A DNA stretch of 64,000 nt from Actinomycetes bacterium (GTDB lineage Bacteria > Actinomycetota > Acidimicrobiia > Acidimicrobiales > RAAP-2). The DNA is taken from assembly GCA_021790675.1 (NCBI GenBank), contig JAJYGN010000012.1:1-64000 (forward strand), given 5' to 3'. Position 1 is the first letter of the stretch; every line of letters starts with the position of its first letter. The notes beneath the pieces were generated by a model. That model ran no database searches. It was given only the letters and a program-made list of their open reading frames with translations, and was not told where the DNA came from. Of the stretch, positions 1-8,713 are shown piece after piece. Made by a program: the position numbers and the translations under genes.

Positions 1-124
1 TCACGTGTTACTCACCCGTTCGCCACTAAATCTTTCGGAGCAAGCTCCTTGGATTCCGTTCGACTTGCATGTATTAAGCACGCCGCCAGCGTTCATTCTG
101 AGCCAGAATCAAACTCTCCATCAA
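1..124 (-). rRNA. rrs: 16S ribosomal RNA, 5' end (partial)
   Basis: Read on the minus strand, this is the conserved bacterial 16S 5' end: the AGAGTTTGATTCTGGCTCAG primer site starts at 117 (E. coli position 8), followed by the AACGCTGGCGGCGTGC and ACATGCAAGTCGA blocks. By counting back to E. coli position 1 the mature 5' end falls near 124. The gene is transcribed leftward and leaves the window at base 1, so only about the first 124 nt are present. Its leader and promoters lie at 125-482. Confidence 0.97.
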
Positions 125-413
125 GATTTTTCCGGAACCGAAATTCCTTAGAAATCAGAGAGCCGGATGGGTGACTCTAACCACCATCCGACAACAGCGA
201 GTTCCACGGGGTGGTCCTCGCTGCCTACTGCATACTTCTTTGACGAACGACGCGTCCGGTTAGGTCCGTTCCCGTCGCCCGTACTGGCTTTTGGCTCTCG
301 TTCTTCCGTTTTCAAGGAGCGACAACACACACGACCGGAGTCGGAGGTGTGAAGTTACACCACCACAGGATCTCTCCCGTGGCCACACCAGGTTTCCCCG
401 GTGTGGGATGCCT
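125..413 (-). other. 16S rRNA operon leader with stem-loops
   Basis: No gene is seen in 125-539. The transcribed leader of the rRNA operon shows three stem-loops by eye: 7-bp arms 164-170/184-190, 6-bp arms 196-201/217-222, and 7-bp arms 383-389/400-406. The last sits at the predicted 5' end of the transcript. Such leaders normally base-pair with the 16S 3' flank for RNase III processing, but that flank is outside the window. Open frames across this stretch overlap one another and have no family resemblance, so I do not call them. Confidence 0.6.
309..323 (-). promoter_or_regulatory. boxA-like rRNA antitermination site
   Basis: On the minus strand the leader reads GCTCCTTGAAAAC, close to the Gram-positive rrn motif (G)CTCTTTGAAAAC that carries the NusB/NusE-binding boxA. 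Its place, about 185 nt upstream of the mature 16S 5' end and downstream of the promoter, fits an rrn antitermination element. The match is by eye to a loose consensus. Confidence 0.45.
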
Positions 414-443
414 ACCTTATCAGCGCACGACAACCCGGTGCAA
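414..443 (-). promoter_or_regulatory. Probable rRNA operon promoter
   Basis: Minus strand: TTGCAC (438-443) as -35, an 18-bp spacer, and TAAGGT (414-419) as -10. A start near 407 would place the 383-406 stem-loop at the 5' end of the RNA. A second, weaker -10-like TATAGT lies upstream at 477-482 without a convincing -35, so the operon may have tandem promoters. Confidence 0.45.
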
Positions 444-539
444 ATTCGCCAGGGCCGTGTTGAGGGCAGGAAGACCACTATAGCAGTGGCGATCTGCTGC
501 GGTGATCATTTTACGACATCTTGTCGAATTTTTTGGGCT

Positions 540-3500
540 TCACTCTTCATCGGCAGCCGTGTCGACGAAGGCGCACAGCGTCCCGATCAGGCGCATCTCG
601 TCGATCGTGCGCGCTCGCGCGTTGAGCAACGTGTCGGTACACACGAGGTAGGCCAGACACCGCGCGCGGCTGACCGCCACGTTGAGTCGGTTGCGCGAGA
701 AGAGGAACTCCGGTCCGCGCGGCATATCCTCGTGCGAGGACGTGGTCATCGTGAAGAACACCACGGCCGCCTCGCGGCCCTGGAACTTGTCGACCGTCCC
801 CACCTGCACGGCGCCCAGCCCCGCTTCGTCCAACGCGCGCCGCAGCAGGCGCACCTGGTCGTTGTAGGGCGCGACGACCATGAAGTCCGCCCCCGCTAGC
901 TCGCGCGACTCGCCGTGCTGGTTGACCCAAGGGCTGCCCAGCAGCTCGCGGATCTTAGCGATGACGATGTGGGCCTCCTCGGGCGACTCCGTGGCGCACC
1001 CGACGTGCTCGGCGCGCAGCCAGCGCAGCCCGGTGCCGGCCACGGTCGTCTGCTGGGCGCAGCTGGCGTGACTGGTGAGCCGACCCTCGTAAATCTGCTG
1101 GGAGATGAAGCGGCACACGTCGGGGTGCATTCGACGCGACTCGCTGAGGAACACCCCCTGATTCGCGGGGATCGTCGGATGCTCGCCCAAAACGTGCTCG
1201 AGCACGCTCGCCCCCGAACCGCCGGGGTGTTCGGCCTGGGCCACTTGGGCCAGTTGGAGGGGATCTCCCAGCAGCACGAGGTTGCGCGCACCGTTGGCCG
1301 CGGCGATCGCGTCGGCGAGGGCGAGTTGGCCGGCCTCGTCAATGAGCAAGACGTCGACCGGAAAGGGTCGCACTCCTGGGCGCGACCACAGCCACGTCGT
1401 GCCGGCAACCAGGTTGTAGCCGGTGCCCTCGGCGTCGGCGGGCTTGGACGAATAGCGCACCCCTGCGAGCGGACTCGTCGGCCGTGACGAGGTAATGCGC
1501 AACCCCTTCAACAGGTCGAGTCGACCGCGCGTGGTCACGACCTCGTGCGCGGCGCTCAGCAGATTGTCGATTGCGGCGTGGCTCATTGCGGTGATTCCCA
1601 CGCGCTGACCCTGCTCGAGAAGGTGGGCGATGATGTGCGCGCCGCTGTAGGTCTTTCCCGTGCCGGGCGGACCCTGGATGGCGGCTACGCTCTCGTCGAG
1701 TCCACCCACCCAGGCGAGCGTTTCCTCGAGCGAGTCGCTGAACTCGCTCACCGGCGAGACGTCGCTACGAAAGCGCGGGCGGGCGCGCCGGAGCAGTTCG
1801 AGCGAGACTCGGCTCGGCGGATCGTCGTCGCGCGGATTAACGATCTGCTCGGCCAGGTGCACCAACACGCCAGGCTTATGTCCGGGGCTGACGTAGTCGT
1901 CGAGGGTGATCACTGAGGGCACTCCCCCGGCCTCAGCGTGGCGCTCGCGCCAGGTCATTGCGAGTTCGCGCTTGTTGTGGTCGACGGCGCTGAGATAGCC
2001 GTATCCCCGTTCGACACCTACGCCGGTATAAAGGAAACTCTCGCGCGCCTGAAACTTCTGGTCCACTAGCTGCTCGGGCCACGTGAAATGCGCGTAGGTC
2101 GTCGTGGTCGAGCCCCGGGTCACCTCCTTGACGCCTGTGAAGTGGAGGTTTGCGATGTAGTCGCGATCACCATAGAGGGTGGTGAAGTCAGACTGGGCGC
2201 GCACGAATTTCGGCGTCGTGTTGGCGACTCTCTCGCGCCGCCAGTAGTTCAAGAGATCGCCCAGGAGGTGCTCGGGGCTGTTCTCGCCACTGCGGTGCAG
2301 CGCCTCGACCAGCTGGTCGGTGTCCAGGTCGGGTTCGGGTACCTCGAGCTGGGCCTCGCGCCAAGCGAGATCCACCGGGCGCCGTTCGAGCAGCCAGCGG
2401 TGCAGCGCCCGTGTGGCTTCGACGTCTTGCTCGTTGTAGCTCGCGATGCTCGCGAGGATCACCGGGTCGGCGCTGTGCAGATAGTGCTCGTACTCGACCA
2501 CGGCTCCGGCGCCCTGCTCGATCTCGCCGCTACGCACGAACCCCGCGAGCTTTTCGAGTGACTTGAGCCCGTAGGACTCCGCCCCGACTCGTAGCGCGTT
2601 GCGCACCACCGCGTAGAGGTCGACGAAGAGCCCCGTGTCGACGAGGTGGCGAAGGAGCGACTCGCTCGCCGTCCCCTTAGTCAGGCGCTCCATTGCCGAA
2701 CGCTCAGTGTGGTTGTAGTGGTACACGTGATAGCCCGGGTGAGCCTCGCGGCGACGTGCGAAGAAGTCAGTCAACTCGGCGATCATCGCGTCCTGCTCGT
2801 CGAGGTCGTGCGCCCAGCGCCCGTCGTAGAACCACTCATCATCGCGCCCGTAGTACAGGCCCGCGAGGAAGAACAGGTCGTGGTCGGCGCGCCAGAAGGG
2901 GTGGCCCTCGAAATCGAAGTAAACGTCACCGTCGTCGGCGGCTGGCATCAGTTCGAAGCCGTGACCGTAGACCGGATCGTCCGTCGCTTCGACGATTTCG
3001 AAGGCGGGAATGGCCCCGTGGTCGCTACGCGTCGCCACTTGGAGGTGCGCCTGACGCTGGAGGCGGTGGAAGTTCTCCTCGTGGATCGCCACGACGGGCT
3101 CACGTCGCGTGGCCAGTTCGGCAATCGTCTCGACGCCTCCCTCTTCGAGGGCGGTGCGCTCGCCGGGACGGATGTTCGCGACGTAGACGAGCGAGTCCTC
3201 GGCGCGCCACTGCGCGTCACAGCGCGTGGCGAACTCGCAGATTTCGCAGTGCGAGCACGGCTGGGGCGACGTGTCGGACCCCGCTTCGCGCGAGAGCAGC
3301 TCGCGCAGCTGGCGCTGGAGCCGCCGCCAGTAGGGGCGGAACTGCTCGACCGCGAGCGTCTCGATCCCGCCCGAGCCCAGCCAGAGGTGCATATTGCGCG
3401 CACGCCGACCCGTCGCCGCCTCCAGTGCGTCGACGTAGAAGCAGAGCTGGAGCACGTGACCGGGCTTTCCCTCGAGTCGCGTGAGCTTCGCGTCGACCGG

Positions 3501-3881
3501 TTCGTAGATGGGCCCGTCCCCGTAGTCCATGCGCCAGACGAAGTCCGCGATGCCGCGGATGCCGTCGTGGATGAAGGGCATTTGATAGAGCACGTCGTGT
3601 CCGGCGTCGAGTGCTTCGGACACGCGGGCGACCCAAGCATCAAAGGCTTCGCCCGGATTGCGTCCGGGCACGTGGTAGACCTCGCGGCCCCGGTTGTCCA
3701 GGTCTGCCAGGCAGCTGCGCTCGTGTTCGGTGCCCTTGTCGATCAAGAGCTCGGCCAGCGAGCCCCGACCGGACGGTTCGAGGGTGAGAAGACCCGCGTC
3801 CACCTGGTTGGCGAGTGAGAGCGAGTGCGCGCACTCGAGCCACGCGCTGATCTTTGACGGGGTGAGCAATCGCTCGGCCAC
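540..3881 (-). CDS. TM0106-type RecB nuclease / RNase H-like / SF1 helicase fusion
   Basis: A 1113-residue DNA-processing protein in three parts. Residues 1-220 are a RecB-like nuclease domain (IADF at 111-114, DAK at 130-132) with a Cys cluster C209, C212, C215, C221 that could hold an Fe-S cluster. Residues ~318-500 look like a DEDD/RNase H-type exonuclease (DFEGH at 323-327, YNEQD at 482-486). Residues ~715-1090 are an Upf1/DNA2-like SF1 helicase: GPPGTGKT at 737-744, DEAGQ at 848, GDPLQ at 872, FQGRE at 1033, NRLNVAVSRAR at 1064. The GTG start at 3881 has GGAGG five bases upstream; an upstream in-frame start near 4055 lies inside argH and adds low-complexity sequence. The gene follows argH by 49 bp. 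Cellular role is not established; repair or nucleic-acid defence are both possible. Confidence 0.88.
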   Translation of the reverse strand: MAERLLTPSKISAWLECAHSLSLANQVDAGLLTLEPSGRGSLAELLIDKGTEHERSCLADLDNRGREVYHVPGRNPGEAFDAWVARVSEALDAGHDVLYQMPFIHDGIRGIADFVWRMDYGDGPIYEPVDAKLTRLEGKPGHVLQLCFYVDALEAATGRRARNMHLWLGSGGIETLAVEQFRPYWRRLQRQLRELLSREAGSDTSPQPCSHCEICEFATRCDAQWRAEDSLVYVANIRPGERTALEEGGVETIAELATRREPVVAIHEENFHRLQRQAHLQVATRSDHGAIPAFEIVEATDDPVYGHGFELMPAADDGDVYFDFEGHPFWRADHDLFFLAGLYYGRDDEWFYDGRWAHDLDEQDAMIAELTDFFARRREAHPGYHVYHYNHTERSAMERLTKGTASESLLRHLVDTGLFVDLYAVVRNALRVGAESYGLKSLEKLAGFVRSGEIEQGAGAVVEYEHYLHSADPVILASIASYNEQDVEATRALHRWLLERRPVDLAWREAQLEVPEPDLDTDQLVEALHRSGENSPEHLLGDLLNYWRRERVANTTPKFVRAQSDFTTLYGDRDYIANLHFTGVKEVTRGSTTTTYAHFTWPEQLVDQKFQARESFLYTGVGVERGYGYLSAVDHNKRELAMTWRERHAEAGGVPSVITLDDYVSPGHKPGVLVHLAEQIVNPRDDDPPSRVSLELLRRARPRFRSDVSPVSEFSDSLEETLAWVGGLDESVAAIQGPPGTGKTYSGAHIIAHLLEQGQRVGITAMSHAAIDNLLSAAHEVVTTRGRLDLLKGLRITSSRPTSPLAGVRYSSKPADAEGTGYNLVAGTTWLWSRPGVRPFPVDVLLIDEAGQLALADAIAAANGARNLVLLGDPLQLAQVAQAEHPGGSGASVLEHVLGEHPTIPANQGVFLSESRRMHPDVCRFISQQIYEGRLTSHASCAQQTTVAGTGLRWLRAEHVGCATESPEEAHIVIAKIRELLGSPWVNQHGESRELAGADFMVVAPYNDQVRLLRRALDEAGLGAVQVGTVDKFQGREAAVVFFTMTTSSHEDMPRGPEFLFSRNRLNVAVSRARCLAYLVCTDTLLNARARTIDEMRLIGTLCAFVDTAADEE

Positions 3882-3930
3882 GGGTCCTCCAGTTGTCGTC
3901 CCTAGTCTGGCCGAGCCCCGTGACGTGGGA

Positions 3931-5307
3931 CTAGGAAAGCACCCGCCGCTTCGCCGCGGCAAGACGCTTCTCGAGGCGGCGGCGCTGATCGACGAGTGCG
4001 GCGGGCCCGCTCGCCCCCGGCGACCGCCGAGCCGCGAGAGCGTGACCCGGCGCAAAGAGATCTGCGTAGCCGGCGAGATCGTCGCTCTCGGCGACGACGG
4101 TAGCCAGGCTCACCCCACGGCGCACCGCGTCGCCAACGGCGCGGCCCACCCGCTCGTGCGCGTTGCGAAAAGCGATTCCCTCCTCGACGAGGCGCTCAGC
4201 GATGTCAATCGCGACCAGGAGATCGTCGTTGGCCGCGGCCGCGGCCACGTCGCGGTGAAAGCTCATCGAACGGTACGCGCCGGCGAGCGCCACCAGCACG
4301 CGATCCACCTGGGCCAGGGAGTCAAAGAGCGGCTCCTTGTCCTCTTGGAGGTCGCGGTTGTACGTCAGGGGCAGGCCCTTGAGAGTGACGAGCAGGGCGG
4401 TGAGATTACCCACCAGTCGTCCCGCTTTACCCCGGGCGAGTTCGGCGACGTCGCTGTTCTTTTTCTGGGGCAGCATCGACGAGCCGGTCGTGAAGTCGTC
4501 TCCTAGTGACGCGAAGTTGAACTCCGCACTCGTCCACAGCACCAGCTCCTCACCCATGCGCGACAGGTGCACGCCGATGAGGGCCACGTCAAAGAGGGTC
4601 TCGGCGACGAAGTCCCGGTCGCTCACCGCGTCCATCGAGTTCGCGAACGCCTCGTCGAAGCCGAGTAGCGACGCGGTGACGGCCGGGTCGATCGCGAGCG
4701 AGGTACCCGCGATTGCCCCCGCACCCAGGGGCGACACGTTCATGCGCGCACGGTTGTCCAGCAGACGGTCCACGTCGCGCAGCAGTGACCAGGCGTGGGC
4801 GTAGAGGTGGTGCGCGAGGAGAACAGGCTGGGCGCGCTGGAGGTGCGTGTAGCCGGGTAGATAGGCGCCATCGTTACGAGCGGCCACCTCGACCAGGGCG
4901 TCGACGAGCTCGAGCACGCGCGCGCCCAGAGCTCCCAGCGCGTCGCGGGTAAAGAGACGAAGAGTCGTCGCCACCTGGTCGTTACGGCTGCGCGACGTGT
5001 GGATCTTCGCGCCCACGGGACCCGCGAGCTCCGTCGCGCGCCGCTCGATCGCCATGTGGACGTCCTCGTCGCCGGGCGCGGGGGTGAAGGTACCTTCGTC
5101 GAACTCGCGGCGCACCACTTCGAGCGTCTCAACCAGCAGAGCCGCCTCCTCGTCGCTCAGCAGTCCCGCGACGCGAAGTCCCTCGACGTGAGCCTGGGAA
5201 CCTCGGATGTCGTGGGCGTAGAGTGCTCGGTCGAATGAGAAGCTCTCTGAGAGGTCCCAGAGGGCCCGCGACATGGGCGAATCGAAACGCCCGCCCCAGA
5301 GCGTCAT
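3931..5307 (-). CDS. argH: Argininosuccinate lyase
   Basis: Last step of arginine synthesis: argininosuccinate to arginine and fumarate, in the cytoplasm. The 458-residue protein starts MTLWGGRF, carries TSRSRNDQVAT and the signature GSSMLPQKKNSD, all typical of the fumarase/aspartase superfamily member ArgH, and has the usual length. The ATG overlaps the argG stop by 4 bp (ATGA), so the two are probably translationally coupled. It is the last arg gene of the cluster. Confidence 0.97.
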   Translation of the reverse strand: MTLWGGRFDSPMSRALWDLSESFSFDRALYAHDIRGSQAHVEGLRVAGLLSDEEAALLVETLEVVRREFDEGTFTPAPGDEDVHMAIERRATELAGPVGAKIHTSRSRNDQVATTLRLFTRDALGALGARVLELVDALVEVAARNDGAYLPGYTHLQRAQPVLLAHHLYAHAWSLLRDVDRLLDNRARMNVSPLGAGAIAGTSLAIDPAVTASLLGFDEAFANSMDAVSDRDFVAETLFDVALIGVHLSRMGEELVLWTSAEFNFASLGDDFTTGSSMLPQKKNSDVAELARGKAGRLVGNLTALLVTLKGLPLTYNRDLQEDKEPLFDSLAQVDRVLVALAGAYRSMSFHRDVAAAAANDDLLVAIDIAERLVEEGIAFRNAHERVGRAVGDAVRRGVSLATVVAESDDLAGYADLFAPGHALAARRSPGASGPAALVDQRRRLEKRLAAAKRRVLS

Positions 5308-6524
5308 GGGGCGGGCGTGGCGTTCTTCGCGCCCTGGCGCGCCGCCCAGGTCTTCACGCCGAGGCCGTAGATCTTCACGAAACCCTCAGAGTCCGCGTGG
5401 TTGAAGCTGTCCTCGGCGTCGTAGGTGGCCAGGTCGTGGTCGTAGAGTGCGCTCGGCGAGCGCCGACCCACGACCCGCGCGAGTCCTGGCGCCTCGAAGC
5501 GAACGCGCACGTCGCCGGTGACGTGGCGCTGGGTCTCGAAGAAGAAGGCGTCGAGGGCCTCCTTGAGCGGCGAGAACCACATGCCGTCATAGACCAGTTC
5601 GGACCAGCGGATCTGCAGACGCGCCTTCTCGTGGTGGATCTCTCGTTCGAGGACCAGGTCCTCTAAGTCGGCGTGTGCGGTGATGAGAGCCAGCGCGGCG
5701 GGGCACTCGTAGACCTCGCGACTCTTGATCCCGACGCGGCGGTTTTCGACCATGTCGAGGCGACCGTATCCGGTGGGACCCACCCGGTCGGTCAGCTCCT
5801 TGATCAGACCCGCGAGAGACATCTCGACGCCGTCGAGCGCGACGGGCACACCCGCGCGAAACGAGATCGTCAGTTCCACGGGCTGGGTTGCCGTCACGCG
5901 CGTGAGCGTGTAGGGCTCTTCGGGCGGGGCGGCCCAGGGGTCCTCGATCTCGCCGCACTCGATGGCGCGGCCCCAGAGGTTCTCGTCGATCGAGTAGATC
6001 TTCTCCTTGGTGGCCTTGATCGGGATGTCCCACTTGGCCGCGTAGTCGACCGAGTCGGCACGCGTCATACCCCACAGTCGCGCCGGCGCGAGGACCTCGA
6101 GGTCGGGCGCCAGGGCGTGGGTCCCCACCTCGAAGCGCACCTGGTCGTTGCCCTTGCCCGTCGAGCCGTGCGCGACCGCGTCGGCGCCGAACTTTCGGGC
6201 CTGGTCCACCAGGTGGCGCACGATCACCGGGCGCGAGAGCGCCGAGACCAGCGGGTACTTGCCCTCGTAGAGGGCGTTGGCGGCGATCGCCGGAGCGCAA
6301 AACTGCGCCGCCATCTCCTCGCGCGCGTCAACGACGACGAAGTCGAGCGCGCCTGCGGCCAGGGCCCGCGCGCGGATGTCATCGAAACTCTCGGAGTAGT
6401 CGGGATCCTGTCCCACGTCAACGAGCACGCAGACGACTTCGACGTTCCACTCCTCGATCATCCAACGGACCGCCACCGACGTGTCGAGTCCTCCGCTGTA
6501 GGCGAGTACCACGCGCTTGGCCAT
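5304..6524 (-). CDS. argG: Argininosuccinate synthase
   Basis: Joins citrulline and aspartate using ATP to give argininosuccinate. The product has 406 residues, with the ATP-pyrophosphatase loop AYSGGLDTS at residues ~8-16 and the downstream GSTGKGNDQVRFE block. I chose the ATG at 6524 (MAKRVVLAYSGG) because it has AAGGGG upstream and matches the family N-terminus; an in-frame start at 6590 would add 22 unlikely residues. It lies 1 nt after the argR stop and overlaps argH by 4 bp. Confidence 0.97.
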   Translation of the reverse strand: MAKRVVLAYSGGLDTSVAVRWMIEEWNVEVVCVLVDVGQDPDYSESFDDIRARALAAGALDFVVVDAREEMAAQFCAPAIAANALYEGKYPLVSALSRPVIVRHLVDQARKFGADAVAHGSTGKGNDQVRFEVGTHALAPDLEVLAPARLWGMTRADSVDYAAKWDIPIKATKEKIYSIDENLWGRAIECGEIEDPWAAPPEEPYTLTRVTATQPVELTISFRAGVPVALDGVEMSLAGLIKELTDRVGPTGYGRLDMVENRRVGIKSREVYECPAALALITAHADLEDLVLEREIHHEKARLQIRWSELVYDGMWFSPLKEALDAFFFETQRHVTGDVRVRFEAPGLARVVGRRSPSALYDHDLATYDAEDSFNHADSEGFVKIYGLGVKTWAARQGAKNATPAP

Positions 6525-6525
6525 C

Positions 6526-7017
6526 TCAGATCCCCTTTGACGAACCGTTGGTGGCGTCGACGCCGGCCAACTGGCGGAACTCTTCCGCAAGGCGATCGCC
6601 CCCGTACTCTTCGCGAGCGATCACCAAGATTGTGTCATCCCCCGCCACCGAGCCGACTACGCCGCTCAACGCGCTGCGATCGAGCGCCGAGGCGACCACG
6701 TGCGCGCAGCCCGGCGGAGTGCGCACCACGACCAGGTTCCCGGAGTTCTCCACCGAGACCACCCACTCACCCATCATGCGCCGCAGATGATCGATGGGAG
6801 CCGAGCTGATCTTGGGCGTCGCGGCGACGACGATGCGCCGAGAGCCGTGCTCGTCGCGCATCTTGATGGTGCCGAGCTCTTGGAGGTCGCGCGTCACCGT
6901 GGCCTGGGTCGCGGGGATCCCTTCGGACTGCAGGCGCGCGACGATCTGAGCCGCGGTGGAGATCACCTCGCGCTCGATCAGCTCGCTGATACGGTGTTGG
7001 CGTTGGGCCTTGGTCAT
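6526..7017 (-). CDS. argR: Arginine repressor
   Basis: Hexameric arginine-sensing regulator that binds ARG boxes. The 163-residue product has an N-terminal winged helix (TKAQRQHRISELIE ... TQATVTRDLQELG) and a C-terminal arginine-binding/oligomerisation domain ending in VAGDDTILVIARE. The ATG at 7017 overlaps the argF stop by 4 bp; the longer open frame to 7266 is a shadow within argF. As in other actinobacterial clusters, it sits between argF and argG and probably represses its own operon. Confidence 0.96.
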   Translation of the reverse strand: MTKAQRQHRISELIEREVISTAAQIVARLQSEGIPATQATVTRDLQELGTIKMRDEHGSRRIVVAATPKISSAPIDHLRRMMGEWVVSVENSGNLVVVRTPPGCAHVVASALDRSALSGVVGSVAGDDTILVIAREEYGGDRLAEEFRQLAGVDATNGSSKGI

Positions 7018-7928
7018 CTCGGTTCCTCCTTGATCCAGCGCAACGCGCCACGCATCGCCGAGCGGCGGTGAAAGACTTGGCGCCAGACGACCGACTGCGG
7101 CCCGTCGAGCACCTCGTCGGTGATCTCGTCGCCGCGGTGCGCGGGCAAACAGTGCAAGACCACCGCCCCGGGCGAGGCCGCGGCGAGCAGGGAGTCGTCG
7201 ACGCGAAACGCGTCGAGGTCGATGCGACGCCGCTGGCTCTCGGCCTCGAGTCCCATCGAGACCCACACGTCGGTGTAGACGACGTCGGCGCCCTTGACCG
7301 CGTCGTGGGCCGAATCGGTCAACGTGAGCGAGCCGCCCACGGCCCGTGGGTCCTCGATTCCCCCCTCGCCGAGTTGGTACTCTCCCGGCGCGCCCAAGGT
7401 GACGTTGGCACCCACGTTCAGCAGTGCCACCGCCAGGGAGCGCGCGACGTTCGTCACGTCACCGACGTAGGCGACATTCACGCCGGCTAGTGCGCGCACG
7501 TCGCCACCGGACAGGTAGTCGGCCATCGTGAGAAGGTCAGCCACCGCCTGGGTGGGGTGGGCGACGTCGCTCATCAGATTCACCAGCGCCATCGAGTCGT
7601 TGGTTGCGCGACGGATCCGCTCCAGCGCGCCGTGGCGGCGCACACGTAGCCCCGCCACGGTGAACATCTGGGCCAGTGTGCGTCCGACGTCCTCGGCGCT
7701 CTCGCGAGTGTCGATGCCGATTTCATCGTCGCCGAAGAAAGTGGCGTTGCCGCCTAGGTCGTGCACCGCGGTCGAGGCCGCAGCGCGGGTGCGAAGGCTT
7801 GGGCGCTCGAAGACCAGGGCCACCTCGTCGTGGGTGAGCACAGCCGGCCCCTCGCTCCTTGCGAGTTCGCAGACCTGCAGTAGACCATCGACACCGAGGG
7901 CGTCAATGGTGAGAAAGTGTCGCGTCAC
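7014..7928 (-). CDS. argF: Ornithine carbamoyltransferase
   Basis: Makes citrulline from ornithine and carbamoyl phosphate. The 304-residue protein has the carbamoyl-phosphate site FERPSLRTR at residues 41-48 (Leu in place of the more usual Thr of STRTR, a variant seen in other ornithine carbamoyltransferases), the HPTQAVADL loop and the HCLPAHRG motif near the C-terminus. Start overlaps the argB stop by 4 bp. The HCLP motif favours this over N-acetyl- or N-succinylornithine carbamoyltransferase. Confidence 0.94.
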   Translation of the reverse strand: MTRHFLTIDALGVDGLLQVCELARSEGPAVLTHDEVALVFERPSLRTRAAASTAVHDLGGNATFFGDDEIGIDTRESAEDVGRTLAQMFTVAGLRVRRHGALERIRRATNDSMALVNLMSDVAHPTQAVADLLTMADYLSGGDVRALAGVNVAYVGDVTNVARSLAVALLNVGANVTLGAPGEYQLGEGGIEDPRAVGGSLTLTDSAHDAVKGADVVYTDVWVSMGLEAESQRRRIDLDAFRVDDSLLAAASPGAVVLHCLPAHRGDEITDEVLDGPQSVVWRQVFHRRSAMRGALRWIKEEPR

Positions 7929-8713
7929 TGGGTCACCTCCGTGGTCGGGATTTCAGCGCGCAGCGCTCCAGCGAGCGCGTGGGGCCTGGCTCCGTTGGCT
8001 AGGGTCACGACGCGCGCACCACCGTCCAATGCCGCGAGCGCGGCCTGGGCCTTGGGACGCATCCCGTCGCGGGCGGCGCCGGAGTCGACGAGCGCGTGCA
8101 ACTGCTCGTACGTTAGCGACGCCAGCGCGCTCGACGCATCAGCAGCGTCGGCGCGAATCTGGTCGACGTCGCTCAAGAGCACGAGGCGATCGGCGTCGAG
8201 CGCGCGCGCGAGCGCGCCCGCGGCGGAGTCGGCGTTGCAATTAAGCAGGTCGCCTGCCTCGTCAAGGGCGACGGAGGAGACCACGGGCACGAGACCCGCG
8301 GCGAGCAGGGCCGCGACCGACTCGACGTGCACCGAGGGCGCGCCGGCGGCGCGGCCCCACGGCTCTCCCAGGGAACTCGCGCGAAACAGCGACGCGTCGG
8401 CGCCGTTGAGGCCCACTGTCGCAAGGCCCGCCTGGTTGAAGGCGGCCACGATGCGAAGGTTCACCTCGGCCAGTGCCATGGCCACGACGCGCATCGTGGC
8501 GTCATCGGTCACGCGCAGCCCGTCGACGAAACGACTCTCAAGGCCCACGCGAGCGAGCAAGTCAGCGATTTGGGGTCCCCCGCCGTGGACGAGCACCACA
8601 CGCTCACCGGCGTCGTGGAGCCCTCTCACGTCGAGCGCCAGATCGACCAGGACTGTGCTGGAAGCGCGAAGGTCATCGAGGGCGTGCCCGCCTATCTTGA
8701 CGACAATGGTCAC
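7925..8713 (-). CDS. argB: Acetylglutamate kinase
   Basis: Second step of the acetylated arginine pathway: phosphorylates N-acetylglutamate. The 262-residue amino-acid-kinase-fold protein begins TIVVKIGGHAL, has HGGGPQI at 43-49, and NCNADSAAGALA plus LLSDVDQI later. It is a little shorter than many ArgB proteins and lacks the long N-terminal helix associated with arginine inhibition, so feedback control may differ (inference). It overlaps argC and argF by 4 bp each. In most actinobacteria argJ precedes and argD follows it; both are absent here. Confidence 0.94.
   Translation of the reverse strand: MTIVVKIGGHALDDLRASSTVLVDLALDVRGLHDAGERVVLVHGGGPQIADLLARVGLESRFVDGLRVTDDATMRVVAMALAEVNLRIVAAFNQAGLATVGLNGADASLFRASSLGEPWGRAAGAPSVHVESVAALLAAGLVPVVSSVALDEAGDLLNCNADSAAGALARALDADRLVLLSDVDQIRADAADASSALASLTYEQLHALVDSGAARDGMRPKAQAALAALDGGARVVTLANGARPHALAGALRAEIPTTEVTQ

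Noticed and set aside
514-526. CGACA-tct-TGTCG as a terminator for the nuclease-helicase gene
   Set aside because: Only 5-bp arms and no U-tract in the right direction; not convincing.
508-536. TTCGACA ... TAAAAT as an rRNA promoter
   Set aside because: Spacing of about 8 bp is too short; TTGCAC-18-TAAGGT at 414-443 is better.
2646-3818. Open frame of 390 codons on the plus strand
   Set aside because: Antisense to the nuclease-helicase gene; no start signal or family resemblance.
5673-6809. Open frame of 378 codons on the plus strand
   Set aside because: Antisense to argG and argR; composition of a shadow frame.
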